A program made the translations under genes and the position numbers. The notes beneath the pieces were generated by a model. It was given only the letters and a program-made list of their open reading frames with translations, did not search any database and was not told the DNA's origin. This document shows, piece after piece, positions 52,215-60,296 of a stretch of DNA of 64,000 nt (position 1 is its first letter; each line of letters begins with the position of its first letter). Origin of the DNA: Bacteroides fragilis (GTDB lineage Bacteria > Bacteroidota > Bacteroidia > Bacteroidales > Bacteroidaceae); the NCBI RefSeq assembly GCF_019583405.1, contig NZ_SZUU01000009.1, positions 124,001 to 188,000 of the forward strand, read 5' to 3'.

Positions 52215-52678
52215 TGAAACTGATTACCGAAGGGCTTCTTGATAAAGTGACTGATCAGGCAAAAAAGAATTCACGTCTGCGGATGAATTACAATTTTCAT
52301 GACTCCATGGATGCTCCTATTCATAGAATGTTGAATGCTTTGGAGCCTGGGACTTACTTACCGCCACATCGTCATAAGAATCCGGATAAGGAAGAAGTTT
52401 ATCTTGTATTGAGAGGTAGCTTGTTGGCTATCCTGTTTGATGATGAGGGTAATGTAACGGAAAAGGTTCATTTGAATCCAGCTGAGGGACATTATGGAAT
52501 TGAGATTCCTCCCTGTGTATGGCATACTATCGTTGTCTTAGAATCTGGAACCGTTATTTATGAAATAAAGCAAGGGCCTTTTGCTCCTCTTATTCCTGAA
52601 AATTTAGCATCTTGGGCACCTCCTGCAACTGATGAGGAGGCGACCCGAGTATTTATGCAGCGAATGCTTGAGCTTTAA
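52214..52678 (+). CDS. WbuC-family cupin protein
   Basis: The 154-residue protein starts at the ATG overlapping the upxY stop (ATGA), with AGAGGAG upstream as ribosome-binding site. An in-frame ATG at 52163 lies inside upxY and is rejected. The cupin motifs are PPHRHKNPDKEEVYLVLRGSLLAILFD and GHYGIEIPPCVWHTIVVLESGTVIYEI, with His residues that could bind a metal. WbuC proteins occur in O-antigen and capsule loci with unknown function. Its 3' end overlaps the convergent ROK gene by four bases, and no terminator separates them. Confidence 0.88.
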   Translation: MKLITEGLLDKVTDQAKKNSRLRMNYNFHDSMDAPIHRMLNALEPGTYLPPHRHKNPDKEEVYLVLRGSLLAILFDDEGNVTEKVHLNPAEGHYGIEIPPCVWHTIVVLESGTVIYEIKQGPFAPLIPENLASWAPPATDEEATRVFMQRMLEL

Positions 52679-53883
52679 CACTCAAACATTCTGCTCCTTG
52701 CAAGCATGCAAGCTCCGACAATACCGGCTCTGTCTTTTAGTTTTGAAGTGACGATTGCCGAGTCTTTATTGACCAGATTAAGTGAGTACTTGCGGACAGC
52801 TGTTTTTATTGGTTGAGTAATGTAGTCTCCTGTCAGCGAAATCGTTCCACCGATAATGACAAGTTCTGGATTAAAAAGATTGATAAGCCCGGCAATTTGT
52901 TTGCCTAATTTCTGCCCGATTTCTTCCACTATTTCAATACATAAAAGGTCTTCCTTGTTTACAGAAGCAATGATTTCATCCAGGGTTATAGGGTTGTTAA
53001 TGTCTCCTATACGATTGGATAAGATTGAGTTTTCACCATTTTGTATACGTTCCAGCAAGATGCGGTGTAGTGCAGATCCGGAAGCTTCTGTCTCGAGACA
53101 GCCTTTTTTTCCGCAGTGGCAGATAATTTCATTGTCAAAGGTACTGGTATGGCCGAACTCTCCGGAAAATCCGGATTTTCCTGTATAAATTTTGCCATCA
53201 ATGATGATTCCAACACCTAATCCCCAACTGATATTTACAAAGATAATATCTTTTTCGCCATTTACACATCCCTTTAGGTATTCTCCATAGGTCATTGCGC
53301 GCGTATCATTGTCTATTGTTACCTTATATCCTAATTTCTCTGCCAAAACTTCAGATAATGGGCGTTCTTCAAAATTGAATTGGCTAAAACTATATCCCGA
53401 TTCCGGATTAACGCGTCCGGAAACATTTACATTGATATTTAATATTTTGTCTTTAGCTATTGTCAACTTCTTGATAAAATTTGAAATAAGTTTGCATAAC
53501 TCATTCAATCCTTCTATTGAATTTTCAAATTTATAAGGAATATTCATTTTAAGTTCCATCATATCACCTTTGAAGTTGATCAAGCCGATATTAATGGCAA
53601 ATCTTTTGATATCGACTCCTATAAAGTAGCCGGACTCGGGGTTCAAGCCATATAGGTTAGGGTGTCGTCCTCCGCTTGTTTCCAATTTACCATAGTCGTT
53701 GATATAACCTTCTTCGCACATTTCACTGATAAACTTAGTGACTGTAGGGACGCTAAGATCCAATTCTTTAGACAGGTCGGTAATTGTTGAACTGCCATTA
53801 TATATATAATGTGTAATAATTTTCTTTTTGAGAAGAGCGCTTTTGGTACCTAGTTCTATTTCTTTTAAAAGATGTTGTTTCAT
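52675..53883 (-). CDS. ROK-family transcriptional regulator, probable regulator of the sialic-acid locus
   Basis: The 402-residue protein has an N-terminal winged helix-turn-helix (about 10-70; STITDLSKELDLSVPTVTKFISEM), then a ROK sugar-kinase fold with FIGVDIKRFAINIGLINF, VNISWGLGVGIIIDGKIYTGKSGFSGEFGH and the zinc motif CHCGKKGCLETEASG. It belongs to the NagC/XylR type that senses amino sugars. It is divergent from nanA with a 297-base gap, the usual position for a local regulator. Regulation of nan genes by ManNAc or GlcNAc phosphate is inferred from position and family. A kinase role is unlikely given the DNA-binding domain. Confidence 0.9.
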   Translation of the reverse strand: MKQHLLKEIELGTKSALLKKKIITHYIYNGSSTITDLSKELDLSVPTVTKFISEMCEEGYINDYGKLETSGGRHPNLYGLNPESGYFIGVDIKRFAINIGLINFKGDMMELKMNIPYKFENSIEGLNELCKLISNFIKKLTIAKDKILNINVNVSGRVNPESGYSFSQFNFEERPLSEVLAEKLGYKVTIDNDTRAMTYGEYLKGCVNGEKDIIFVNISWGLGVGIIIDGKIYTGKSGFSGEFGHTSTFDNEIICHCGKKGCLETEASGSALHRILLERIQNGENSILSNRIGDINNPITLDEIIASVNKEDLLCIEIVEEIGQKLGKQIAGLINLFNPELVIIGGTISLTGDYITQPIKTAVRKYSLNLVNKDSAIVTSKLKDRAGIVGACMLARSRMFEC

Positions 53884-54078
53884 ATAGATTAATAATTTGG
53901 GTAATATCTACAAAGATAGTTAATTTGTTTATTAATTCAGGGTTTATAAGGTGAAAAGATGTTTCTCTATTGTTTTTAATTGATAATAATAGTGAATGAA
54001 TTTTATTAAGTGAATCTTTGGAATCTCTTTTTATTAATAAAATATTTTATTATATGATGATTGTTTAATAAATATGCG

Positions 54079-54086
54079 TATATTTG
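54079..54086 (+). promoter_or_regulatory. -7 element of the sialic-acid operon
   Basis: TATATTTG matches TAnnTTTG, 94 bases before nanA. The region between holds AT-rich leader sequence where the divergent ROK regulator could bind; no clear operator palindrome is seen. Confidence 0.55.
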
Positions 54087-54180
54087 TAGCGATATACTAA
54101 GGATATCAAGAGTGTATTATGAAAAACTGTTCCCAATCTATATTAAAAATCTATATCATTAATATAAAAACGAAATTATC

Positions 54181-55098
54181 ATGGAAAAGATTATTGGATT
54201 GATCAATGCCCCTTTTACTCCGTTTTATGAAAATGGAGAGGTTAATTATGAACCGATTGAAGCGTATGCTAAGATGTTAGTAAAGAACGGACTGCAAGGA
54301 GTATTTATTAATGGATCTTCTGGTGAAGGATATATGTTGACCGATGAAGAACGTATGAAGCTTGCTGAACGTTGGGTAGAAGTTTCACCTAAAGGATTTA
54401 AGGTGATTGTACATGTAGGTAGTTGCTGTGTAAAATCAAGTCGCAAGCTTGCCGAACACGCTCAAAAAATCGGTGCATGGGGAATTGGCGCCATGGCTCC
54501 TCCCTTTCCTAAAGTAGGTCGTGTCGAAGAGCTGGTGAAGTATTGTGAAGAAATCGCTTGCGGTGCTCCCGATCTTCCTTTCTATTATTATCATATTCCT
54601 GCATTTAATGGAGCATTCTTGTCAATGGTTGCGTTCTTGGAAGCAGTAGACGGTCGTATTCCTAACTTTGCCGGAATAAAATATACTTTTGAAAGTATGT
54701 ATGAATACAATCAGTGTCGTCTGTATAAAGGGGGTAAGTTTGATATGCTTCACGGACAAGATGAAACGATTCTTCCATGCCTTGCTATGGGAGGTGCCCA
54801 GGGAGGTATTGGCGGAACTACCAACTACAATGGTGTAAATCTGGTTGGTATTATAGAAGCATGGAAAGCAGGTGATCTTGAGAAAGCACGTGAATTACAG
54901 AATTTCTCTCAGGAAGTTATTAATGTCATTTGTCATTTCCGTGGAAATATCGTAGGTGGAAAACGAATCATGAAGTTGATAGGACTGGATTTGGGTAAAA
55001 ATCGTACTCCTTTCCAGAATATGACGGACGATGAAGAAGTACGTATGAAGGCTGAACTGGAAGCTATTCATTTCTTCGATCGTTGCAATAAGTTTTAA
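54181..55098 (+). CDS. nanA: N-acetylneuraminate lyase
   Basis: The 305-residue aldolase of the DHDPS/NAL family splits sialic acid into ManNAc and pyruvate in the cytoplasm. Visible residues are the GSSGEGYMLTDEER motif (about 46-59), the catalytic Tyr region LPFYYYHIPAFNG and the Schiff-base Lys in FAGIKYTFE (about residue 165). The YYYHIP/N pattern favours NAL over dihydrodipicolinate synthase. The gene heads the operon nanA, epimerase, transporter, yhcH with gaps of 23, 6 and 13 bases. Confidence 0.93.
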   Translation: MEKIIGLINAPFTPFYENGEVNYEPIEAYAKMLVKNGLQGVFINGSSGEGYMLTDEERMKLAERWVEVSPKGFKVIVHVGSCCVKSSRKLAEHAQKIGAWGIGAMAPPFPKVGRVEELVKYCEEIACGAPDLPFYYYHIPAFNGAFLSMVAFLEAVDGRIPNFAGIKYTFESMYEYNQCRLYKGGKFDMLHGQDETILPCLAMGGAQGGIGGTTNYNGVNLVGIIEAWKAGDLEKARELQNFSQEVINVICHFRGNIVGGKRIMKLIGLDLGKNRTPFQNMTDDEEVRMKAELEAIHFFDRCNKF

Positions 55099-55121
55099 GA
55101 TAAACTAATACTGCGATTGTT

Positions 55122-56306
55122 ATGAATACTACAGAATATTTACAGACTTGGTCTGACTCTTATAAAAATGACATGATAAGCAACATCATGCCCTTTTGGA
55201 TGAAATATGGTTGGGATCGCAAGAACGGAGGTGTTTATACCTGCGTTGACCGTGATGGTCAGTTGATGGATACCACCAAATCTGTTTGGTTCCAAGGGAG
55301 ATTTGCTTTTACATGTTCATATGCATATAATCACATTGAGCGTAATACTGAATGGTTGGCAGCTGCGAAAAGCACTCTTGATTTCATAGAAGCACATTGT
55401 TTTGATACGGATGGACGTATGTTTTTTGAAGTAACCGAGACCGGATTACCTATTCGTAAACGTCGTTATGTCTTTTCTGAAACATTTGCTGCTATTGCAA
55501 TGTCCGAATATGCCATTGCATCAGGAGATCATAATTATGCTGTAAAAGCTTTGAAATTGTTCAATGATATCCGTCACTTCCTTTCGACTCCGGGAATCTT
55601 GGAGCCCAAGTATTGTGAACGTGTACAGATGAAGGGACATTCTATTATTATGATTCTTATCAATGTAGCTTCCCGCATTCGCGCCGCTATTAACGATCCG
55701 GTTTTGGATCGGCAAATAGAGGAGTCTATAGCGATTCTGCGCAAAGACTTCATGCATCCGGAGTTTAAAGCTCTGCTTGAGACTGTAGGTCCCAATGGAG
55801 AGTTTATAGATACGAACGCCACTCGTACCATTAATCCCGGCCATTGTATCGAGACTTCATGGTTTATTTTGGAAGAAGCCAAGAATCGCAATTGGGATAA
55901 GGAAATGGTTGATACAGCACTAACGATTCTAGATTGGTCGTGGGAGTGGGGCTGGGACAAAGAATACGGGGGTATTATAAATTTCCGTGATTGTCGAAAC
56001 CTGCCTTCACAAGATTATGCCCATGACATGAAGTTCTGGTGGCCACAGACCGAAGCGATTATCGCAACTTTATATGCGTATCAAGCTACTAAAAATGAAA
56101 AATATCTGGCTATGCATAAACAGATCAGTGACTGGACTTATGCCCATTTTCCTGACGCAGAGTTTGGTGAATGGTATGGGTATCTCCATCGTGACGGAAC
56201 GATTTCTCAGCCTGCGAAAGGAAATCTGTTTAAGGGACCATTCCACATTCCTAGAATGATGACGAAAGGCTATGCACTTTGTCAGGAATTACTGTCAGAA
56301 AAATAA
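55122..56306 (+). CDS. nanE: N-acylglucosamine 2-epimerase (AGE family)
   Basis: The 394-residue (alpha/alpha)6-barrel enzyme interconverts ManNAc and GlcNAc. Family signatures include WDRKNGGVYTCVDRDG, KSVWFQGRFAFT, the RVQMKGHSIIMILINVASRIR segment with a catalytic His, and WWPQTEAIIATLYAYQ and GEWYGYLHRDG with the second. Bacteroides use this unphosphorylated route instead of the E. coli NanK-NanE path, in line with the absence of a ManNAc kinase in the window. It is not homologous to E. coli NanE despite the shared name. Confidence 0.92.
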   Translation: MNTTEYLQTWSDSYKNDMISNIMPFWMKYGWDRKNGGVYTCVDRDGQLMDTTKSVWFQGRFAFTCSYAYNHIERNTEWLAAAKSTLDFIEAHCFDTDGRMFFEVTETGLPIRKRRYVFSETFAAIAMSEYAIASGDHNYAVKALKLFNDIRHFLSTPGILEPKYCERVQMKGHSIIMILINVASRIRAAINDPVLDRQIEESIAILRKDFMHPEFKALLETVGPNGEFIDTNATRTINPGHCIETSWFILEEAKNRNWDKEMVDTALTILDWSWEWGWDKEYGGIINFRDCRNLPSQDYAHDMKFWWPQTEAIIATLYAYQATKNEKYLAMHKQISDWTYAHFPDAEFGEWYGYLHRDGTISQPAKGNLFKGPFHIPRMMTKGYALCQELLSEK

Positions 56307-56312
56307 CCTCTT

Positions 56313-57560
56313 ATGTTTATCATGAAAAACTCAAAAATTTATCCTTGGATAGTGGTTGCCCTCCTTTGGGGGGTAGCCCTACTCAATTATATGGACCGAC
56401 AAATGCTTAGCACAATGAAAGATGCTATGCAGGTAGATATTGTGGAACTTCAATCGGCAACCAATTTTGGCCGTTTAATGGCTGTTTTCCTTTGGATCTA
56501 TGGCCTTATGAGCCCGATTTCCGGTATGATTGCCGATAGATTGAATCGTAAATGGCTGATTGTCGGCAGTCTTTTTGTCTGGTCTTTTGTAACCTATTTG
56601 ATGGGTATCGCAGAAACATTTAATCAGGTTTTTTGGCTACGTGCATTAATGGGAGTGAGCGAAGCTCTTTATATTCCGGCCGGTCTTTCTCTTATTGCCG
56701 ATTATCATACTGAAAAGTCGCGTTCTTTAGCGGTCGGTATCCACATGACTGGTCTTTATACCGGACAGGCTATTGGTGGGTTTGGAGCCACTGTCGCCGC
56801 CGCTTTCTCGTGGCATACCACTTTCCATTGGTTTGGTATTATTGGTATTGCATATGCCTTTGTTCTGGTATTATTTTTAAGAGATAAGAAAGAACATGTT
56901 AAAGTAGACCGTCCGGAACCTTCATCTCAAAATGGTGAGAAAGCTGGTTTGTTTAAAGGTTTGTCGTTGCTGTTCAGTAACATAGCTTTCTGGGTGATAT
57001 TACTTTATTTTGCAGCACCTAGTTTGCCGGGTTGGGCTACTAAGAATTGGTTGCCTACTCTGTTCGCTGAAAATCTTGATATTCCAATGTCACAGGCCGG
57101 ACCTATGTCGACTATCACGATTGCATTATCTTCATTTATTGGTGTGATTCTAGGTGGTACCCTTTCTGACAAATGGGTACAAAAGAACATCCGTGGTCGT
57201 GTATATACCGGTGCAATAGGCTTGGGATTGACTATTCCTTCTTTATTGTTATTGGGATTCGGGCATAGTTTTGTTGCTGTTGTGGGAGCCGGACTATTAT
57301 TTGGTATCGGTTATGGTATTTTTGATGCTAATAATATGCCTATTCTTTGTCAGTTTGTCTCTTCAAAGTACCGTGCGACAGCATATGGTATCATGAATAT
57401 GACCGGAGTATTTGCAGGAGCGTTTATCACAGATTTGTTGGGTAAGTGGACCGATGGAGGAAATTTAGGTTTAGGTTTTGCCATGTTAGCTATCATTGTA
57501 TTTATTGCTTTGGCAGTGCAACTCTACTTCCTGCGTCCGAAGACAGATAATATGGAATAA
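56313..57560 (+). CDS. nanT: MFS transporter, probable sialic-acid importer
   Basis: The 415-residue inner-membrane protein has about twelve membrane segments and the MFS loop motif GMIADRLNRKWLIVG (about 70-84), repeated in weaker form as LGGTLSDKWVQKNIRGR in the second half. A central cytoplasmic loop lies at about 190-215. The first-helix region ALLNYMDRQMLSTM is typical of the anion:cation symporter (NanT/ExuT-like) branch. Transport of N-acetylneuraminate is inferred from its place between the epimerase and yhcH. An alternative start four codons downstream (MKNSKIYPW) is equally plausible. Confidence 0.9.
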   Translation: MFIMKNSKIYPWIVVALLWGVALLNYMDRQMLSTMKDAMQVDIVELQSATNFGRLMAVFLWIYGLMSPISGMIADRLNRKWLIVGSLFVWSFVTYLMGIAETFNQVFWLRALMGVSEALYIPAGLSLIADYHTEKSRSLAVGIHMTGLYTGQAIGGFGATVAAAFSWHTTFHWFGIIGIAYAFVLVLFLRDKKEHVKVDRPEPSSQNGEKAGLFKGLSLLFSNIAFWVILLYFAAPSLPGWATKNWLPTLFAENLDIPMSQAGPMSTITIALSSFIGVILGGTLSDKWVQKNIRGRVYTGAIGLGLTIPSLLLLGFGHSFVAVVGAGLLFGIGYGIFDANNMPILCQFVSSKYRATAYGIMNMTGVFAGAFITDLLGKWTDGGNLGLGFAMLAIIVFIALAVQLYFLRPKTDNME

Positions 57561-57573
57561 AAAATAAAAGGAA

Positions 57574-58020
57574 ATGATTGTATCTAATTTGCAAAACAGT
57601 CAACGGGTGGAAGGACTCCACCCACTGTTTAAAACTCTGTTTGATTACGTAAAAACACATGATTTATTTCATGCCGAATTAGGACGAATTGAGATAGACG
57701 GTGATAACTTATTTATCAATAACGTGAATCCTGAGTGTGTTGCACGTGACAAGCAAGTTTTGGAACTACATCGCGATTATATTGATGTACATATTTTATT
57801 GGAAGGTACTGAGACCATTGGTTGGAAGGCTATTGAAGATCTGAAAAATGAAGTGAAACCTTATGAAGCGAGTGGTGATTGTGCTCTTTACTCTGACGTA
57901 CCTACCACCTTTGTTGATTTGCTTCCTGGGCAATTCATGATAGTATATCCGGAGGATCCTCATGCTCCTCTTATAGGACAAGGTAAGATTCGTAAATTGA
58001 TAGCAAAAGTTAAATTGTAG
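57574..58020 (+). CDS. nanQ: YhcH/YjgK/YiaL-family protein (NanQ-like)
   Basis: The 148-residue protein has the DUF386 cupin-like fold, with ELHRDYIDVHILLEGTETIGW and GQFMIVYPEDPHAPLI carrying the conserved His and acidic residues that bind a metal. Members occur in sialic-acid operons, where E. coli NanQ (YhcH) helps process the anomers of the sugar. It is the last gene before the insertion sequence. The left end of the IS begins 34 bases after its stop and acts as its terminator. Confidence 0.9.
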   Translation: MIVSNLQNSQRVEGLHPLFKTLFDYVKTHDLFHAELGRIEIDGDNLFINNVNPECVARDKQVLELHRDYIDVHILLEGTETIGWKAIEDLKNEVKPYEASGDCALYSDVPTTFVDLLPGQFMIVYPEDPHAPLIGQGKIRKLIAKVKL

Positions 58021-58054
58021 TTAGTTAAAACATATAGTTGAGTTATATAATTGG

Positions 58055-58086
58055 GGTTGTGTCAAAACGTTGGCACAACCTTTTTT
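58055..58086 (+). repeat. Left 32-bp terminal inverted repeat of the IS, terminator-like
   Basis: Exact inverted match to 59862-59893. GGTTGTG (58055-58061) pairs with CACAACC (58074-58080), followed by seven T. It should stop transcripts coming from nanQ. Confidence 0.88.
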
Positions 58087-58103
58087 TATAGTTTACAGTT
58101 CTG

Positions 58104-59780
58104 CTATATTTTCTTTTGCCTATGCTGCTTTTTTTCATCCATTTGGCAACAAGTTGCTATATTCCAATTATACCGGGTTATAAATAGTCCGATAAACATA
58201 TATTTGACAACTGTAATGAGCCCCTTCCCTGCTTTTAGCAGTTTAGCACACATTTTTTTGATATTAAAGGCTATAGCAAAGAAAGCAAAGTCCATTGTAA
58301 CCTTGTCTTCTCCAACATGCCGGAAGCGTCGGTATGCCATGTTGTATTTCATTTGTCCAAACACAGCCTCCGGTTCTACACACCTCCTGCCTCTATGCTT
58401 GATACCTTCTTCTGAGAGCAGCCTTTCCCGCGCCTGCCGTTTGTATTGATTTAACCGGTGGTTGACTTCTATAATACGGTTCCCCCGGGCTTTAAAACAA
58501 CTGCCACGCAAAGGGCAACCTTCGCATCTTTTTGCTTTATACCGGGCACTTTCGGTGATGTATCCGCCCGCTGTTTTGTCACATTTGGTTCCTATACGGT
58601 TCATGTGCTGTCCCATAGGGCAAACGTAATAATCCTCTTCCGCATTGTAATGGAGACTTTCCGCCTGGAATGGATTGGGAGTATAATGGGGACGCTGTTC
58701 TTTATGAAAGTAGTTGTACTTGACAAAGGCTTCTATCCCATTCTCCTGCATGAACCGGTAATTTTCTTCCGAGCCGTAACCGGAGTCTGCCACACCGATA
58801 CTGGGTAAGCGGTTATAGCGGTGCCGGAAGGAGTGGAAAAAAGGTATGAGGGTCAGTGTATCGGTAGGGTTGGGAAACAGCCGGAAGTCTATGATGAATT
58901 GGTTCTGGGTACCTGTTTGCAGATTATATCCGGGCTTGGTCTGCCCGTTCCTCATGGCGTCTTCTTTCATGCGCATGAATGTGGCATCAGGATCGGTTTT
59001 AGAATAGGAATTACGTTCCCCCAGGGTATCAAGGTGATTATCGTATTCTAGCAGCTTATCACGGTACCCCTCGAGTTCCCTGATCTGTTTCTTCTTTTCG
59101 CGCAGGGCTTTCTTTTGTTCCTTATCCTTTGTTATCGGGTGGTGTTCCAGGGCTTCTTTAAGTTCATCCACTATGTCTGAGAGCATGGAGGGAGTGAATT
59201 GAACGGGCGTGTCTTGTACGGAGTTCTCCTGTGCAATGGCCTCATTCACCTGCTCCAGAAGGATGCGAATCTTATCCATCAGCTTTGGACGGTTCCTTTC
59301 GACAGTCTTGCGCCAGACAAAAGTATATTTGTTGGCTTTGGACTCAATCTTGGTGCCATCGATATACTCCACGTTAAGACTGATGAAACCTTTATCGGCA
59401 AGGACAAGAACCAATTGCGTGAATACGGTATTTATTTCCTCTTTTACACGATTACGGAAACGGTTGATGGTAATAAAATCCGGATGCTCGTTGCCGGAAA
59501 GCCAGATATAATGAATATCACGCAAAAGAAGACTCTCTATTTTACGGCACGAATAGATATTGTTCATATAGGCGTAGATAATCACCTTAAGCATCATTTT
59601 AGGATGATAAGGACAACGACCGGTTGCCTTATAAAGCTTCTTGAAATTATCAAGATTGAGATTATCTACAATAGCATTGACAATGCGCACCGGGGCGTTC
59701 GCAGCTATGTTTTCATCAATTCTTTGTGGAAAAAGAACGGTTTGGTTGGGAATGTAAGGACGAAAATGTAACTTTGCCAT
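58104..59780 (-). CDS. IS1182-family transposase
   Basis: From the ATG at 59780 the DDE transposase has 558 residues. The frame is open back to 59912, but that extension runs through the terminal repeat, so the internal ATG (MAKLHFRPYIPNQT) is chosen. The N-terminal domain has GRCPYHPKMMLKVIIYAYMNNIYSCRKIE, the catalytic core begins YIDGTKIESKANKY, and GVADSGYGSEENY and the C-terminal RRCVEPEAVFGQMKYNMAYRRFRHVG are family hallmarks. A Cys cluster (CEGCPLRGSC) lies between. It appears full length, so the element may be active. A hairpin (59824-59857) lies upstream of its start. Confidence 0.93.
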   Translation of the reverse strand: MAKLHFRPYIPNQTVLFPQRIDENIAANAPVRIVNAIVDNLNLDNFKKLYKATGRCPYHPKMMLKVIIYAYMNNIYSCRKIESLLLRDIHYIWLSGNEHPDFITINRFRNRVKEEINTVFTQLVLVLADKGFISLNVEYIDGTKIESKANKYTFVWRKTVERNRPKLMDKIRILLEQVNEAIAQENSVQDTPVQFTPSMLSDIVDELKEALEHHPITKDKEQKKALREKKKQIRELEGYRDKLLEYDNHLDTLGERNSYSKTDPDATFMRMKEDAMRNGQTKPGYNLQTGTQNQFIIDFRLFPNPTDTLTLIPFFHSFRHRYNRLPSIGVADSGYGSEENYRFMQENGIEAFVKYNYFHKEQRPHYTPNPFQAESLHYNAEEDYYVCPMGQHMNRIGTKCDKTAGGYITESARYKAKRCEGCPLRGSCFKARGNRIIEVNHRLNQYKRQARERLLSEEGIKHRGRRCVEPEAVFGQMKYNMAYRRFRHVGEDKVTMDFAFFAIAFNIKKMCAKLLKAGKGLITVVKYMFIGLFITRYNWNIATCCQMDEKKQHRQKKI

Positions 59781-59823
59781 AACGAAAACTTTATGCCTAA
59801 AGTTACAAAAACTTTGGGTAATA

Positions 59824-59857
59824 ACAAAGCCCGGGCTTGAGAAAGTCTGGGCTTTGT
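59824..59857 (-). promoter_or_regulatory. Hairpin upstream of the transposase start
   Basis: ACAAAGCCC (59824-59832) pairs with GGGCTTTGT (59849-59857). Such structures in IS leaders often block translation from outside transcripts; that role here is inference. Confidence 0.5.
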
Positions 59858-59861
59858 GCAG

Positions 59862-59893
59862 AAAAAAGGTTGTGCCAACGTTTTGACACAACC
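59862..59893 (-). repeat. Right 32-bp terminal inverted repeat of the IS, terminator-like
   Basis: Exact inverted match to 58055-58086. On the reverse strand it folds into the same stem followed by T residues, which would stop transcripts entering the IS from the SusC side. Confidence 0.88.
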
Positions 59894-59912
59894 TCTTTTT
59901 ATTGTCAGTCAT

Positions 59913-60296
59913 GTTGTAAACTTATATCATCACTACTGGACTTTTAATCTGTTATTTGTATAAGGGGTAGGAGAGAAGTAGATATTGTGGTGTTGCAAAA
60001 CACTGTTTTGATATTATATATGACTTATAATCAGTATTATACTTTTTTTTATAATGCTTATGTTTTAAGTGGAGGGATGACTATTATGATACTGCTCTAA
60101 ATGAATTAAATACGTACATCATACATTGATAATTAATGTGTTGGTATGGGATTAAGTATTTGATTTGTAGGAATATAATGCTATTGCTTATTTAGTAATT
60201 TGAGGGTGATAATTTGATGTGGTTCCGATAGAACTTAGTAAATAGTTTTAAAAACACATATAAACATCTTTATTATTAACTCAAAAAGCAATACTT
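59913..60296. other. Intergenic region between the IS and SusC
   Basis: About 385 AT-rich bases. I find no full TTTG/TAnnTTTG promoter; only shortened boxes such as TAATTTG occur. Whatever drives the SusC gene after the IS insertion must lie here. Confidence 0.45.

Larger units (their letters stand above)
58055..59893 (-). mobile_element. IS1182-family insertion sequence
   Basis: The 1839-bp element has perfect 32-bp terminal inverted repeats (58055-58086 and 59862-59893) around a single transposase gene on the reverse strand. Each end also folds as GGTTGTG...CACAACC followed by a T-run, so both ends are outward or inward intrinsic terminators. No target-site duplication is seen next to the repeats. 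It lies between yhcH/nanQ and the SusC gene. Confidence 0.9.

Noticed and set aside
58045..59903. Target-site duplication flanking the IS
   Set aside because: Bases next to the two terminal repeats (ATTGG on the left, TCTTT on the right) do not match.
59781..59912. Longer N-terminus for the transposase
   Set aside because: It would start outside the IS and read through its terminal repeat; family-like sequence begins at the ATG at 59780.
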